From Streptomyces sp. B21-083 (GTDB lineage Bacteria > Actinomycetota > Actinomycetes > Streptomycetales > Streptomycetaceae), in the NCBI RefSeq assembly GCF_036898825.1, contig NZ_JARUND010000001.1:3968001-4032000 (forward strand): DNA of 64,000 nt. Reading direction: 5' to 3'. Positions 50,391 through 61,722 of the stretch are shown piece after piece. How positions within the stretch are numbered: the stretch's first letter is position 1; each line of letters opens with the position of its first letter. A program made the position numbers and the translations under genes. The notes below the pieces were generated by a model that was not told where the DNA came from, did no database searches, and worked only from the letters and a program-made list of their open reading frames with translations.

Positions 50391-51839
50391 GTGAGCGCCA
50401 ATCGCCCCGCCGCCGTCGTCGTACTCGCAGCGGGTGAGGGCACCCGTATGAAGTCGGCCACACCCAAGGTCCTGCACGAGCTCTGTGGCCGTTCCCTGGT
50501 GGGCCATGTGCTCGCCGCCGCAGGCGAGTTGGGCCCCGAGAACCTGGTCGTCGTCGTGGGGCACGCCCGTGAACAGGTCACCGCGCATCTGACGGAGGCC
50601 GGCACCGGCATCCGTACCGCCTTCCAGGCGCAGCAGAACGGCACCGGTCACGCCGTACGCATGGGGCTCGAAGAGCTCGGTGGGGCTGTCGACGGGACTG
50701 TGGTGGTCGTCTGTGGCGACACCCCGCTCCTCACCGGCGCGACCCTCCGCACGCTCGCCGCGACCCATTCCGGCGACGGCAACGCCGTGACCGTGCTGAC
50801 GGCGGAGGTGCCGGACGCGACGGGGTACGGGCGGATCGTGCGGGACGGCGCCTCGGGAGCCGTGACGGCGATCGTGGAGCACAAGGACGCCACCGACGCG
50901 CAGCGGGCGATCCGTGAGATCAACTCCGGTGTCTTCGCGTTCGACGGGCGGTTGCTCGCGGACGCGCTGGGGAAGGTGCGGACGGACAACAGCCAGGGTG
51001 AGGAGTACCTCACCGACGTGCTCGGGATCCTGCGTGAGGCCGGGCACCGGGTCGGGGCCTGTGTGGCCGGCGACCACCGGGAGATCGCGGGGATCAACAA
51101 CCGTGTGCAGCTGGCGGAGGCGCGTCGGATTCTGAACGACCGGCTGCTGACCGAGGCCATGCTCGCGGGGGTGAGTGTGATCGACCCGGCCAGCACGTGG
51201 GTCGACGTGACGGTCACCTTCGAGCAGGACGCGATCGTCCACCCGAACACGCTGCTCCAGGGGTCCACGCATCTCGCGGAGGGTGCCGAGGTCGGGCCCA
51301 ACTCGCGGCTGAAGGACACCCGGGTGGGTGCTGGGGCGCGGGTGGACAACACGGTTGCCGACGGTGCCGTGGTGGGGGCTCAGGCGAATGTGGGGCCGTA
51401 CGCCTATCTGCGTCCTGGAAGCCGTCTCGGGGTGAAGTCCAAGATCGGTACGTACGTCGAGACCAAGAACACGTCGATCGGTGACGGGACGAAGGTGCCG
51501 CATCTGTCGTATGTCGGGGACGCGACGATCGGTGAGTTCACGAACATCGGTGCCGCGAGTGTGTTCGTGAACTACGACGGGCAGGACAAGCATCACACCG
51601 TTGTCGGGTCGCACTGCAAGACGGGTTCGGACAACATGTTTGTGGCGCCTGTCACTGTCGGGGACGGTGCGTACACCGCTGCCGGGTCGGTGATCACGAA
51701 GGATGTGCCGCCCGGTTCGTTGGCCGTGGCCCGTGGCCAGCAGCGGAATATCGAGGGCTGGGTGGCTCGTAAGCGGCCGGGAAGCGCGTCGGCGAAGGCG
51801 GCCGAGGCGGCTTCTCGGGAGCCGGGCGACGAAAGCTGA
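50391..51839 (+). CDS. glmU: GlmU bifunctional UDP-N-acetylglucosamine pyrophosphorylase/acetyltransferase
   Basis: 482 residues. The uridyltransferase half starts VVVLAAGEGTRMKSATPK (the nucleotide-binding loop) and has VVCGDTPLLTG. The C-terminal half is a left-handed beta helix with hexapeptide repeats (VGAGARVDNTVADGAVVGAQANVGPYAYLRPG ...) and the acetyltransferase residues in YVGDATIGEFTNIGAASVFVNYDGQDKHHT. It makes UDP-GlcNAc from glucosamine-1-phosphate for the cell wall. GTG start at 50391. First gene of glmU-prs-(rplY-pth), rightward. Confidence 0.97.
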   Translation: MSANRPAAVVVLAAGEGTRMKSATPKVLHELCGRSLVGHVLAAAGELGPENLVVVVGHAREQVTAHLTEAGTGIRTAFQAQQNGTGHAVRMGLEELGGAVDGTVVVVCGDTPLLTGATLRTLAATHSGDGNAVTVLTAEVPDATGYGRIVRDGASGAVTAIVEHKDATDAQRAIREINSGVFAFDGRLLADALGKVRTDNSQGEEYLTDVLGILREAGHRVGACVAGDHREIAGINNRVQLAEARRILNDRLLTEAMLAGVSVIDPASTWVDVTVTFEQDAIVHPNTLLQGSTHLAEGAEVGPNSRLKDTRVGAGARVDNTVADGAVVGAQANVGPYAYLRPGSRLGVKSKIGTYVETKNTSIGDGTKVPHLSYVGDATIGEFTNIGAASVFVNYDGQDKHHTVVGSHCKTGSDNMFVAPVTVGDGAYTAAGSVITKDVPPGSLAVARGQQRNIEGWVARKRPGSASAKAAEAASREPGDES

Positions 51840-51955
51840 CCGGAAACACTCCCGTCCGACTCGGGCTACCGTGATAGACGCACACCCGCACACCCCCAGC
51901 TGAGCAGGCCTCTCAGGGCTGATCACGGCTGAGACACCTCCGAGGAGACAGTGCT

Positions 51956-52948
51956 GTGACCGGGACCAAGACGACCGGCGGGAAGTCCGGGAAGAAGAAG
52001 ATGATGTTCTTCTCCGGCCGCGCCCACCCCGAGCTCGCCCAGGAGGTCGCCCTGCAGTTGGGGGTCGACGTGGTGCCGACGAAGGCCTTCGACTTCGCGA
52101 ACGGTGAGATCTACGTTCGTTACGAGGAGTCGGCGCGTGGCGCGGACTGCTTCGTGATCCAGAGCCACACGGCTCCGATCAACCAGTGGATCATGGAGCA
52201 GTTGATCATGATCGACGCGCTGAAGCGCGCGTCGGCCAGGTCCATCACCGTGATCGTGCCGTTCTACGGTTACGCGCGGCAGGACAAGAAGCACCGTGGG
52301 CGTGAACCGATCTCGGCGCGTCTGGTCGCGGACCTGATGGCGACGGCGGGTGCGGACCGCATCCTGACGGTGGATCTGCACACGGACCAGATCCAGGGCT
52401 TCTTCGACGGCCCGGTGGATCATCTCTTCGCGTTGCCGCTGCTCGCGGACTATGTGGGCGCGAAGGTGGACAAGGGCAAGCTGACGGTCGTGTCGCCGGA
52501 CGCGGGCCGGGTGCGGGTGGCCGACCGCTGGTGCGACCGGCTGGGTGCGCCGCTGGCGATCGTGCACAAGCGGCGTGACAAGGACGTGGCGAACCAGGTG
52601 ACCGTCCACGAGGTCGTGGGTGAGGTCAAGGGTCGTGTGTGTGTGCTGGTCGACGACATGATCGACACGGGTGGGACGATCGTGGCAGCGGCGGACGCGT
52701 TGTTCGCGCACGGTGCGGAGGATGTCATCGTGACGGCGACGCACGGTGTGCTGTCGGGTCCCGCCGCCGATCGTCTGAAGAACTCGCGGGTGAGTGAGTT
52801 CGTGTTCACGAACACGCTGCCGACGCCGGGTGAGCTGAGTGCCGACCTGGACAAGATCAAGGTGCTGTCGATCGCGCCGACGATCGCGAGTGCGGTGCGT
52901 GAGGTGTTCGAGGACGGTTCGGTGACGAGCCTGTTCGACGAGCAGTAG
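51956..52948 (+). CDS. prs: Ribose-phosphate pyrophosphokinase
   Basis: 330 residues. Converts ribose-5-phosphate and ATP to PRPP, feeding nucleotides, histidine and tryptophan. It contains the HPELA start (MMFFSGRAHPELAQEVA), the metal/ATP site ARQDKKHRGREPISA, LHTDQIQGFFDGPVDHL, and the PRPP loop VCVLVDDMIDTGGTI. The GTG at 51956 is eight bases after GAGGAG. It is 116 bases downstream of glmU and probably forms a transcriptional unit with it. Length normal. Confidence 0.97.
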   Translation: MTGTKTTGGKSGKKKMMFFSGRAHPELAQEVALQLGVDVVPTKAFDFANGEIYVRYEESARGADCFVIQSHTAPINQWIMEQLIMIDALKRASARSITVIVPFYGYARQDKKHRGREPISARLVADLMATAGADRILTVDLHTDQIQGFFDGPVDHLFALPLLADYVGAKVDKGKLTVVSPDAGRVRVADRWCDRLGAPLAIVHKRRDKDVANQVTVHEVVGEVKGRVCVLVDDMIDTGGTIVAAADALFAHGAEDVIVTATHGVLSGPAADRLKNSRVSEFVFTNTLPTPGELSADLDKIKVLSIAPTIASAVREVFEDGSVTSLFDEQ

Positions 52949-53179
52949 GCCCCGGGTCTCCCGCTTCTTACGAGCTCTGCTGGATCTGCTGGATCGCTTC
53001 TGCATGATCGATTTTTCTGCGGCCTCCCCTGGCGAGTACTCTGTCGGAGTTGCTCGGCGAGGGAGGCCGTTCCCGTGTCATTCACGGGTCAGGTGCTCCG
53101 TTATCGACGCGCTCTTCGTAGCAGGCCGTTCGTGGCCGGGTGACCTGTCCGTCTCGCACCCGTACGAGGAGTGAAAAGC

Positions 53180-53764
53180 ATGTCCGAGGTAAAGCTCACC
53201 GCCGAGATCCGCACCGAGTTCGGCAAGGGCGCCTCCCGCCGCATCCGCCGCGAGGCCAAGGTTCCCGCGGTCGTCTACGGCCACGGTGCCGAGTCCGTGC
53301 ACATCTCGCTGCCGGGCCACGAGCTCCAGCTCGCCCTGCGTACCCCGAACGTCCTGCTCACGCTGGACATCGAGGGCCGTACCGCGCTGGTGATCCCGAA
53401 GGCCGTGCAGCGTGACGCCCTCAAGGGCTTCCTCAAGCACGTCGACCTGCTCACCGTGAAGAGCGGCGAGAAGGTCACCGTCGAGGTCTACGTCCACACC
53501 GAGGGCGAACTGGCGCCGGGCGCCTTCCTGCTTGAGCACGTGCTGAGCACGCTGACGGTCGAGGCCGAGGCCACGCACATCCCCGAGTCCGTCACGGTCT
53601 CCATCGCGGGCCTGGAGGCGGGTGCCGCCATCCTCGCGAAGGACATTCCGCTTCCCGAGGGCACCACGCTGGCGATCGACGAGGACGCGGTCGTCCTCCA
53701 GGTTCTGTCCGCGCAGGCGGAGGAGGCCCCCGCCGACGGCGACGCCGCGACCACCGAGGCCTGA
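53180..53764 (+). CDS. rplY: 50S ribosomal protein L25 (Ctc form)
   Basis: 194 residues. The L25 beta-barrel is clear ([41 protein letters not shown]), followed by the C-terminal TL5/Ctc domain ([30 protein letters not shown]) and an acidic tail. It binds 5S rRNA. GAGGAG lies eight bases before the ATG. The 231-base gap from prs has no gene. Neighbour pth follows 71 bases later, the standard arrangement. Confidence 0.95.
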   Translation: MSEVKLTAEIRTEFGKGASRRIRREAKVPAVVYGHGAESVHISLPGHELQLALRTPNVLLTLDIEGRTALVIPKAVQRDALKGFLKHVDLLTVKSGEKVTVEVYVHTEGELAPGAFLLEHVLSTLTVEAEATHIPESVTVSIAGLEAGAAILAKDIPLPEGTTLAIDEDAVVLQVLSAQAEEAPADGDAATTEA

Positions 53765-53835
53765 TCGCCCCGGAGACTTCGTTTGCCGGCCGCCGCTCCT
53801 ACCGGGAGCGGCGGTCGGCGTGTATCCAAGGAGAG

Positions 53836-54438
53836 ATGGACGTGACGACCGACGCGGGCGGCCCCTGGCTGATCGTGGGGCTCGGCAATCCCGGGCCGGA
53901 GTACGCGATGAACCGGCACAACGTGGGGTTCATGGTGGCCGACCTGCTCGCGGAGCGGATCGGCGGGAAGTTCAAGCGGGCCGGGAAGGCGCAGGCGCAG
54001 GTCATCGAGGGGCGGGTGGGGCCGCCGGGGCCGGCGAACCGTCGGGTGATCCTGGCGAAGCCGATGTCGTACATGAACCTGTCGGGCGGGCCGGTGAACG
54101 CGCTGCGGGAGTTCTACAAGGTGTCGCTGAGCCGTGTCGTGGCGGTCCATGACGAGCTGGACATCGACTACGGGGTGCTGCGGCTGAAGCTGGGCGGCGG
54201 GGACAACGGTCACAACGGTCTGAAGTCGATGACGAAGGCGATGGGTCCGGACTACCACCGGGTGCGGTTCGGGATCGGGCGTCCTCCGGGGCGTATGCCG
54301 GTGGCGGATTTCGTGCTGAAGGACTTCTCGTCGGCGGAGCGCAAGGAGCTGGACTACTTCGTGGACCGGGCGACGGACGCGGTGGAGTCGCTGGTGACCG
54401 AGGGCCTGGAGCGGGCGCAGGGCTCGTACAACTCCTGA
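53836..54438 (+). CDS. pth: Peptidyl-tRNA hydrolase
   Basis: 200 residues. Releases tRNA from abortive peptidyl-tRNAs. The family landmarks are [20 protein letters not shown] with the catalytic His, [20 protein letters not shown], and [13 protein letters not shown]. The ATG at 53836 has AAGGAG only two bases upstream, whereas the GTG two codons later (53842) has eight bases of spacing, so the true start may be GTG. Follows rplY. Confidence 0.96.
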   Translation: MDVTTDAGGPWLIVGLGNPGPEYAMNRHNVGFMVADLLAERIGGKFKRAGKAQAQVIEGRVGPPGPANRRVILAKPMSYMNLSGGPVNALREFYKVSLSRVVAVHDELDIDYGVLRLKLGGGDNGHNGLKSMTKAMGPDYHRVRFGIGRPPGRMPVADFVLKDFSSAERKELDYFVDRATDAVESLVTEGLERAQGSYNS

Positions 54439-54535
54439 GCCCGTTCGGTGGGTGCCCGGGGATACGTGCGTACAACTGCCGACTTTGTCGGGCAGGAGTT
54501 GACCGATCGCCCGACCATGGCCAATGATCCCGGCC

Positions 54536-55042
54536 ATGCCAGCCACCGCCCGTCGTCGCAAGTCCGCCTCCGCCTCGCCGCGGCTCGGGCGTCTGGGGCG
54601 GTTCGGGCGGTTCGCGGTGATGGGGACGGTCGCCGCGCTGATCCTTATCGCGGGTGTGTGGGCGTCCTGGGGGACGGCTCAGCACGTGATGCTCAGCAAG
54701 GGGCGTGAGCAGGGCACGATGACGGTGGCGGGGTGTGAGGACGGCGTCTGTACGGGGTCGTACCGGCCGGTGTCGGTGGGGTCGACGGCGCGGAGCCGGG
54801 TCGTGCTGGACCAGTCGGTGGGGGTGCGCGCGGGTGAGACGTACTCGGTGGTCGTGAAGCCGGGGAGCCGTGATGTCGTGCGGTCGGGTCCGGCGGGTTT
54901 TCTGTACGCGTGGGTGCCGTTGGGTGGTGCGCTGCTGCTGGCGTCGGTCGTGGTGGCGGGTGGGCTGGGGCTGACGCGGACGGGGTGGGCGATGGCGGGG
55001 AGCGGGTTGGCCCTGGTGACGGCGGCCTGGGCGGCGTTGTAG
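54536..55042 (+). CDS. Small two-TM membrane protein
   Basis: 168 residues. A basic N-terminus leads to TM1 (FAVMGTVAALILIAGVWASW, about 30-49), an extracytoplasmic loop with two cysteines (VAGCEDGVCTG) that could form a disulphide, then TM2 and TM3 (AWVPLGGALLLASVVVAGGLGL; TGWAMAGSGLALVTAAWA) at the C-terminus. The family is not recognised. ATG 54536 is preferred; ATG 54524 is possible. Convergent with ppc across a strong hairpin terminator. Confidence 0.75.
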   Translation: MPATARRRKSASASPRLGRLGRFGRFAVMGTVAALILIAGVWASWGTAQHVMLSKGREQGTMTVAGCEDGVCTGSYRPVSVGSTARSRVVLDQSVGVRAGETYSVVVKPGSRDVVRSGPAGFLYAWVPLGGALLLASVVVAGGLGLTRTGWAMAGSGLALVTAAWAAL

Positions 55043-55074
55043 AGACCACGAAGGGCATGAGGACTTGGGGACAT

Positions 55075-55112
55075 GAGGGTGCCCTCGTACGCGTGCGTAC
55101 GAGGGCACCCTC
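55075..55112. terminator. Bidirectional 18-bp hairpin between the membrane-protein gene and ppc
   Basis: GAGGGTGCCCTCGTACGC (55075-55092) is perfectly complementary to 55095-55112, with a two-base centre. Lying between convergent genes, it can end both. Confidence 0.85.
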
Positions 55113-55133
55113 AGCCGTGTCCGGCCGTCCGGC

Positions 55134-57875
<2,742 letters not shown>

Positions 57876-58065
57876 AGGTGCGGCTCCTTGCAGTGTGGAG
57901 GCTCGGCGGGTGGGTACCCGGCGGGTGTCCGGGCGGGCAGGCCGCGCCGGATCCGGGGTGCCGGGCGGCATAGGGGCGGGGCATCCGGGAAGTAAAGAGA
58001 GCGGACCGCGCTGTCCGACCGACTCAAGGATAGGTGTCGAGGGGCACGCGCCGAATTTCGGGCCC

Positions 58066-58121
58066 TTGCCGCCGGGCGACGCGCTGACATACTTACGACG
58101 CCGTAGGTTACGCATCCGTAG
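58066..58121 (+). promoter_or_regulatory. Desaturase promoter with two tandem TTACG-N4-CGTAG operators
   Basis: A -35-like TTGCCG (58066-58071), a 16-base spacer and a -10-like CATACT (58088-58093) are followed by two near-identical imperfect palindromes: TTACG-ACGC-CGTAG (58093-58106) and TTACG-CATC-CGTAG (58108-58121), 15 bp apart. They overlap the expected transcription start. The likely ligand is the TetR-family regulator encoded downstream in the same operon (59210-59887), giving feedback on fatty-acid desaturation. Inferred from symmetry and position. Confidence 0.65.
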
Positions 58122-58199
58122 GGAGCCTGAATCCGAGGGCGACCTCGGATTCCGTACCCCCGGTATCTGCCCAGACCCATCACCCCCCAGGGGATGCGC

Positions 58200-59213
58200 A
58201 TGACCACCTCACCTTCCGACGCGCTCGAAGACGCTGGGAAGACGCCCGACGACTCCTCAATGCCCTCGGCCACGCTGGGTGGCGAACAGAAGCGTTCACT
58301 CGAACAGATCACGCTTCTTCTCTTCATCATCGTCCCGTTCCTCGCGGTGCTGGCGGCGGTGCCGCTGGCGTGGGGCTGGGGGGTGAGCTGGCTGGACCTC
58401 GGCCTGCTCGTCTTCTTCTACTACCTGGGCTGCCACGGCATCACGATCGGCTTCCACCGGTACTTCACGCACGGCGCGTTCAAGGCCAGGCGGCCGCTGC
58501 GGATCGCTCTCGCCATCGCCGGTTCGATGGCGGTGGAGGGTCCGCTGGTGCGTTGGGTGGCCGACCATCGCAAGCATCACAAGTTCTCGGACGCGGAGGG
58601 CGATCCCCATTCGCCGTGGCGGTTCGGGGAGACGGTTCCGGCGCTGATGCGTGGCCTGTGGTGGGCGCACATCGAGTGGATGTTCGATGAGGAGCAGACG
58701 CCGCAGGACAAGTACGCGCCCGATCTGATCAAGGACCCGGACATCCGGGCGATCTCCCGTCAGTTCATCTGGTGGGCGATGCTGTCGCTGGCGCTGCCGG
58801 CGCTGATCGGCGGTCTGGTGACGATGTCCTGGTGGGGCGCGTTCACGGGCTTCTTCTGGGGCTCGCTGGTGCGTGTCTGCCTGCTCCATCACGTCACCTG
58901 GTCGATCAACTCGATCTGCCACGCGGTGGGCAAGCGCCCCTTCAAGTCGCGGGACCGCTCGGGCAACGTGTGGTGGCTGGCCGTGCTCTCCTGCGGCGAG
59001 TCCTGGCACAACCTGCACCATGCCGACCCGACGTCGGCGCGGCACGGTGTGATGCGTGGGCAGGTCGACTCGTCGGCGCGGCTGATCCGCTGGTTCGAGA
59101 AGCTCGGCTGGGCCTATGACGTGCGCTGGCCGTCACGCTCGCGTATCGATTCCCGCCGGAACACGGACCTGGACGGCTCTCGGCGGCGGAAGGAGCCGGC
59201 GAAGGCGGCATGA
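58200..59213 (+). CDS. Fatty-acyl-CoA desaturase (integral membrane)
   Basis: 337 residues. Three histidine boxes: HRYFTH (about 84-89), HRKHH (about 123-127) and HNLHH near residue 275 ([10 protein letters not shown]), forming the di-iron site. Four membrane helices, for example [21 protein letters not shown] and [17 protein letters not shown]. It introduces a delta-9-type double bond into acyl chains and controls membrane fluidity. ATG 58200 follows AGGGG by six bases; ATG 58194 lies too close. It overlaps the TetR gene by four bases, forming a coupled operon. Confidence 0.92.
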   Translation: MTTSPSDALEDAGKTPDDSSMPSATLGGEQKRSLEQITLLLFIIVPFLAVLAAVPLAWGWGVSWLDLGLLVFFYYLGCHGITIGFHRYFTHGAFKARRPLRIALAIAGSMAVEGPLVRWVADHRKHHKFSDAEGDPHSPWRFGETVPALMRGLWWAHIEWMFDEEQTPQDKYAPDLIKDPDIRAISRQFIWWAMLSLALPALIGGLVTMSWWGAFTGFFWGSLVRVCLLHHVTWSINSICHAVGKRPFKSRDRSGNVWWLAVLSCGESWHNLHHADPTSARHGVMRGQVDSSARLIRWFEKLGWAYDVRWPSRSRIDSRRNTDLDGSRRRKEPAKAA

Positions 59214-59887
59214 TTGACGGCGTGGTGACCGATTCCAGCAGCACTGAGAGCAATGAGAAACCGCGGCGTCCCCGCCGCACCCGGATGACGGGTGCCGAGC
59301 GCCGGGCCCAGTTGCTGGAGATCGGCCGCACGCTGTTCGCCACGAAGGGCTTCGAGGCCACGTCGGTGGAGGAGATCGCGGCCAAGGCCGGTGTCTCCAA
59401 GCCGGTGGTGTACGAGCACTTCGGCGGCAAGGAGGGCCTGTACGCGGTGGTCGTGGACCGCGAGATGCGGCGCCTGCTGGACATGGTGACGAGCTCGTTG
59501 ACGGCCGGCCACCCCCGCGAACTGTGCGAACAGGCGGCGTTCGCGCTCCTCGACTACATCGAGGAGTACACGGACGGCTTCCGCATCCTGGTCCGCGACT
59601 CCCCCATCCCCCAGTCGACGGGTTCCTTCGCGTCGCTGATCTCGGACATCGCCACCCAGGTGGAGGACATCCTGGGCCGTGAGTTCAAACGCCGCGGCTT
59701 CGACCCCAAGCTGGCCCCGCTGTACGCCCAGGCGCTGGTCGGCATGGTCGCGCTGACGGGCCAGTGGTGGCTGGACGTACGCCGTCCGCGCAAGGCGGAG
59801 GTGGCCGCCCACCTGGTGAACCTGGCGTGGCACGGACTGGACGGCCTGGAGGCGAAGCCGCGCCTGATCGGGCGCCGGAAAAGCTGA
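59210..59887 (+). CDS. TetR-family regulator, co-transcribed with desaturase
   Basis: 225 residues. The N-terminal HTH reads RAQLLEIGRTLFATKGFEAT and SVEEIAAKAGVSKPVVYEHFGGKEGLY (about 30-75). The C-terminal ligand domain starts near DREMRRLLDMVTSSL and ends EVAAHLVNLAWHGLDG. The start overlaps the desaturase stop (ATGA), so the two are translationally coupled. It probably represses its own operon through the paired palindromes at 58093-58121 and responds to acyl-CoA or fatty acids, as similar Streptomyces regulators do (family inference). Confidence 0.9.
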   Translation: MIDGVVTDSSSTESNEKPRRPRRTRMTGAERRAQLLEIGRTLFATKGFEATSVEEIAAKAGVSKPVVYEHFGGKEGLYAVVVDREMRRLLDMVTSSLTAGHPRELCEQAAFALLDYIEEYTDGFRILVRDSPIPQSTGSFASLISDIATQVEDILGREFKRRGFDPKLAPLYAQALVGMVALTGQWWLDVRRPRKAEVAAHLVNLAWHGLDGLEAKPRLIGRRKS

Positions 59888-59928
59888 ATGAACGTTCCTC
59901 TAGATTAAGCTTGTGGCATCATTCACCC

Positions 59929-60183
59929 ATGACTGAGATCGCGATCAGCGCAGCCCGCTCCCAGCTCGGCGACCTGGTCCGCCGCGCGGCCCACAGCCGC
60001 GAGACCATCGCCCTCACCGACCATGGGCACGTTGCCGCACTCCTCGTCTCTCCCCAGGTGATAGAGGATCTCGAAGACTCGCTCGCCGTCGCGGACTACC
60101 AACGGCGCAAGGCCGAGGGCACGCTGGGTGAGGGAATCCCGATGGCCGAGGTGCGTAGGCGACTGGGGCTTGAGAAGCAGTGA
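59929..60183 (+). CDS. Phd/YefM-family antitoxin
   Basis: 84 residues. The AbrB/Phd-like N-terminal part (ITEIAISAARSQLGDLVRRA, with RETIALTDHGHVAALLVS) is the Phd/YefM DNA-binding fold, followed by a C-terminal toxin-binding helix (DYQRRKAEGTLGEGIPMAEV). Start ATG 59929. The RelE-like toxin follows with a GTGA overlap. It binds and neutralises the toxin and represses the operon. The sequence before the ATG is AT-rich for this genome (TAGATTAAGC) and may be the promoter with a short or absent leader. Confidence 0.9.
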   Translation: MTEIAISAARSQLGDLVRRAAHSRETIALTDHGHVAALLVSPQVIEDLEDSLAVADYQRRKAEGTLGEGIPMAEVRRRLGLEKQ

Positions 60184-60428
60184 CCTACGAGATCATCTTC
60201 GAGCCTCACGCCCTTGATGCCGCAACACGATTCCTGAAAGAGGACCCCGCCGGGCTCGCCGTGGTCCTGGACGCCATCGACGAACTGGCCCATGACCCCC
60301 GCCCTTCAGGGACGGCACCGTACGGCCCGGACATCCGGCGCCTTCGCGTGGGCGCCTACCGCGTCGTTTACATGATCGACGACAACGTGATCCACATCCT
60401 CATCACCCACCTGGGCCGGACAGCCTGA
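60180..60428 (+). CDS. RelE/ParE-family toxin
   Basis: 82 residues. Fold markers are YEIIFEPHALDAATRFL at the start, the helical DAIDELAHDPRP, then the strand RRLRVGAYRVVYMIDD and the C-terminal strand VIHILITHLGR. Basic residues in RRLRVG/YRVVY are the mRNA-cleaving (RelE) surface; ParE types differ, so activity is not certain. GTG start overlaps the antitoxin TGA. It also overlaps the convergent VOC gene by 26 bases at its end. Confidence 0.88.
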   Translation: MTYEIIFEPHALDAATRFLKEDPAGLAVVLDAIDELAHDPRPSGTAPYGPDIRRLRVGAYRVVYMIDDNVIHILITHLGRTA

Positions 60429-60783
60429 CCGGCTCCAGGAACTCCAGCCGGTTGCCCACGGGGTCGGAGACATAGAAGCGCAGGTGGCCCGGCAGGTCGC
60501 CGTCCCAGGTCACCTGCACCCCACGAGCCTCCAGCCGGGCCGCGTACGCCTCGATGTCCGTGACCCGCAGCCCGGGGTGGGCCTTTCGGGCGGCTCGGAA
60601 GGTGGCCTCCACCCCCAGATGGAGCTGCGCGGCCCCCGCCCGGAACCAGCACCCGCCCCTTGCGGCCAGTACCGGTGGCTTCGGGATCTCGGTCATGCCG
60701 AGGACGTCGACGTAGTACGCGCGCAGCTCGTCCTCCGCCCCGGGCGGCGCGGCCATCTGTACGTGGTCGACGCCGACGATCAC
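60403..60783 (-). CDS. VOC-family (glyoxalase-like) protein
   Basis: 126 residues. The beta-alpha-beta-beta-beta modules of the VOC fold are visible: VGVDHVQMAAPPGAEDELRAYY (module 1), RGGCWFRAGAAQLHLGVE, and LRFYVSDPVGNRLEFLEP (module 2). Metal ligands would be the His in DHVQM and LHLGV and the Glu in RLEFLE. The usual role is a dioxygenase, glyoxalase or resistance protein; substrate unknown. GTG 60783 is seven bases after GAGGGG and overlaps the tam stop (GTGA), so the two are coupled. Part of the tam operon under TamR. Confidence 0.87.
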   Translation of the reverse strand: MIVGVDHVQMAAPPGAEDELRAYYVDVLGMTEIPKPPVLAARGGCWFRAGAAQLHLGVEATFRAARKAHPGLRVTDIEAYAARLEARGVQVTWDGDLPGHLRFYVSDPVGNRLEFLEPVRLSGPGG

Positions 60784-61619
60784 TTCCCTGCCCCTCGTCC
60801 CCCGCCCTTCCGGGCCACGGCGAACAGCCGCTGGAAGGGCAGCACGGTGCCGTACGCCTCCGTCGGATACACGGCGCGCAGCAGGTCGCGGTACTCGGTG
60901 AGGAACGCGTCCCGGGCCTCGGAGTCGTCCGCGAGGGCGGTGAGCACAGGCCGCAGACCGGTCCCCTTGGCCCAGTCGAGCACCGGGTCCTCCCCCTGCA
61001 GGACGTGGAGATACGTCGTCTCCCACACGTCCGTCTCGCAGCCGAGCCGGGCGAGCCGGTCGAGGTAGACGAGGGGTGGGTGGACGGAGTCCTCGCGGCG
61101 CGGTACCTCGACGAGGCGGCTGTTCCAGCGGGCGCCGCCGGCGAGATCGCGCATCAATGTGTGCAGGGGTGCGTCGAGGTTGTTCGGCACCTGGAAGGCG
61201 AAGGTCCCGCCGGGTGCGACGGCGTCCAGCCAGGCCGGGAACGCGTCGAGGTGCCCTTCGACCCAGTGGAGGGCGGCGTTGGAGACGATCAGGTCGTACG
61301 TCTCGGAGGGCGCCCATGCCGTGGCGTCCGCGTGGGCGAAGTCGAGGTGGCCGCCGCCGGCCGTGGGACCCGCGTGACGGGCCGCCTGTTCCAGCATCGG
61401 CGCCGAGTTGTCGTACCCGGTGATGTGGGCGGTGGGCCAGCGGTCGGCGAGTACGGCGGTGACGTTGCCGGGGCCGCAGCCGAGGTCGGCGATGCGGGGA
61501 GGCCCTGCGGACAGGACCGTGGGGAGGTCGGGGACGCGGGCGAGGAGGTCGGTGAAGGGGCGGGCGCGGTGGTCGGCGTGGCGGAGGTACTGGGCGGGGT
61601 CCCAGGTGGGTGTGGTCAT
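60780..61619 (-). CDS. tam: Trans-aconitate 2-methyltransferase
   Basis: 279 residues. The class I methyltransferase core: motif I ADLGCGPGNVTAVLADRWP (about 41-60), LDFAHADATAWAP and DLIVSNAALHWVEGHLDAFP. The Tam marker is the TTPTWDPAQYLRHADHRARPF start. It methylates trans-aconitate, which otherwise inhibits aconitase. The ATG at 61619 follows GGGAGGG. The divergent MarR gene matches TamR of S. coelicolor, and the operon order tam-VOC is shared. Divergent from tamR across 103 bases of operator DNA. Confidence 0.92.
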   Translation of the reverse strand: MTTPTWDPAQYLRHADHRARPFTDLLARVPDLPTVLSAGPPRIADLGCGPGNVTAVLADRWPTAHITGYDNSAPMLEQAARHAGPTAGGGHLDFAHADATAWAPSETYDLIVSNAALHWVEGHLDAFPAWLDAVAPGGTFAFQVPNNLDAPLHTLMRDLAGGARWNSRLVEVPRREDSVHPPLVYLDRLARLGCETDVWETTYLHVLQGEDPVLDWAKGTGLRPVLTALADDSEARDAFLTEYRDLLRAVYPTEAYGTVLPFQRLFAVARKGGGRGAGK

Positions 61620-61634
61620 ACGGCTACCCTCCCG

Positions 61635-61692
61635 CGAGATATATCTCGACGTCAAGAGACTTCACACCAAGAGGCTCGACATCAAGAGACTC
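61635..61692. promoter_or_regulatory. TamR operator array in the tam/tamR gap
   Basis: CGAGATATATCTCG (61635-61648) is a perfect 14-bp palindrome. It overlaps TATCTC-GACGTC-AAGAGA (61642-61659), an imperfect palindrome about GACGTC. A second TCGACATCAAGAGACT lies 30 bp further (about 61677-61692), in a 30-bp imperfect tandem repeat. TamR is known in S. coelicolor to bind this gap and release DNA with trans-aconitate or citrate. Confidence 0.75.
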
Positions 61693-61722
61693 CACATCGA
61701 CACAACCACTACACTGATCGTC

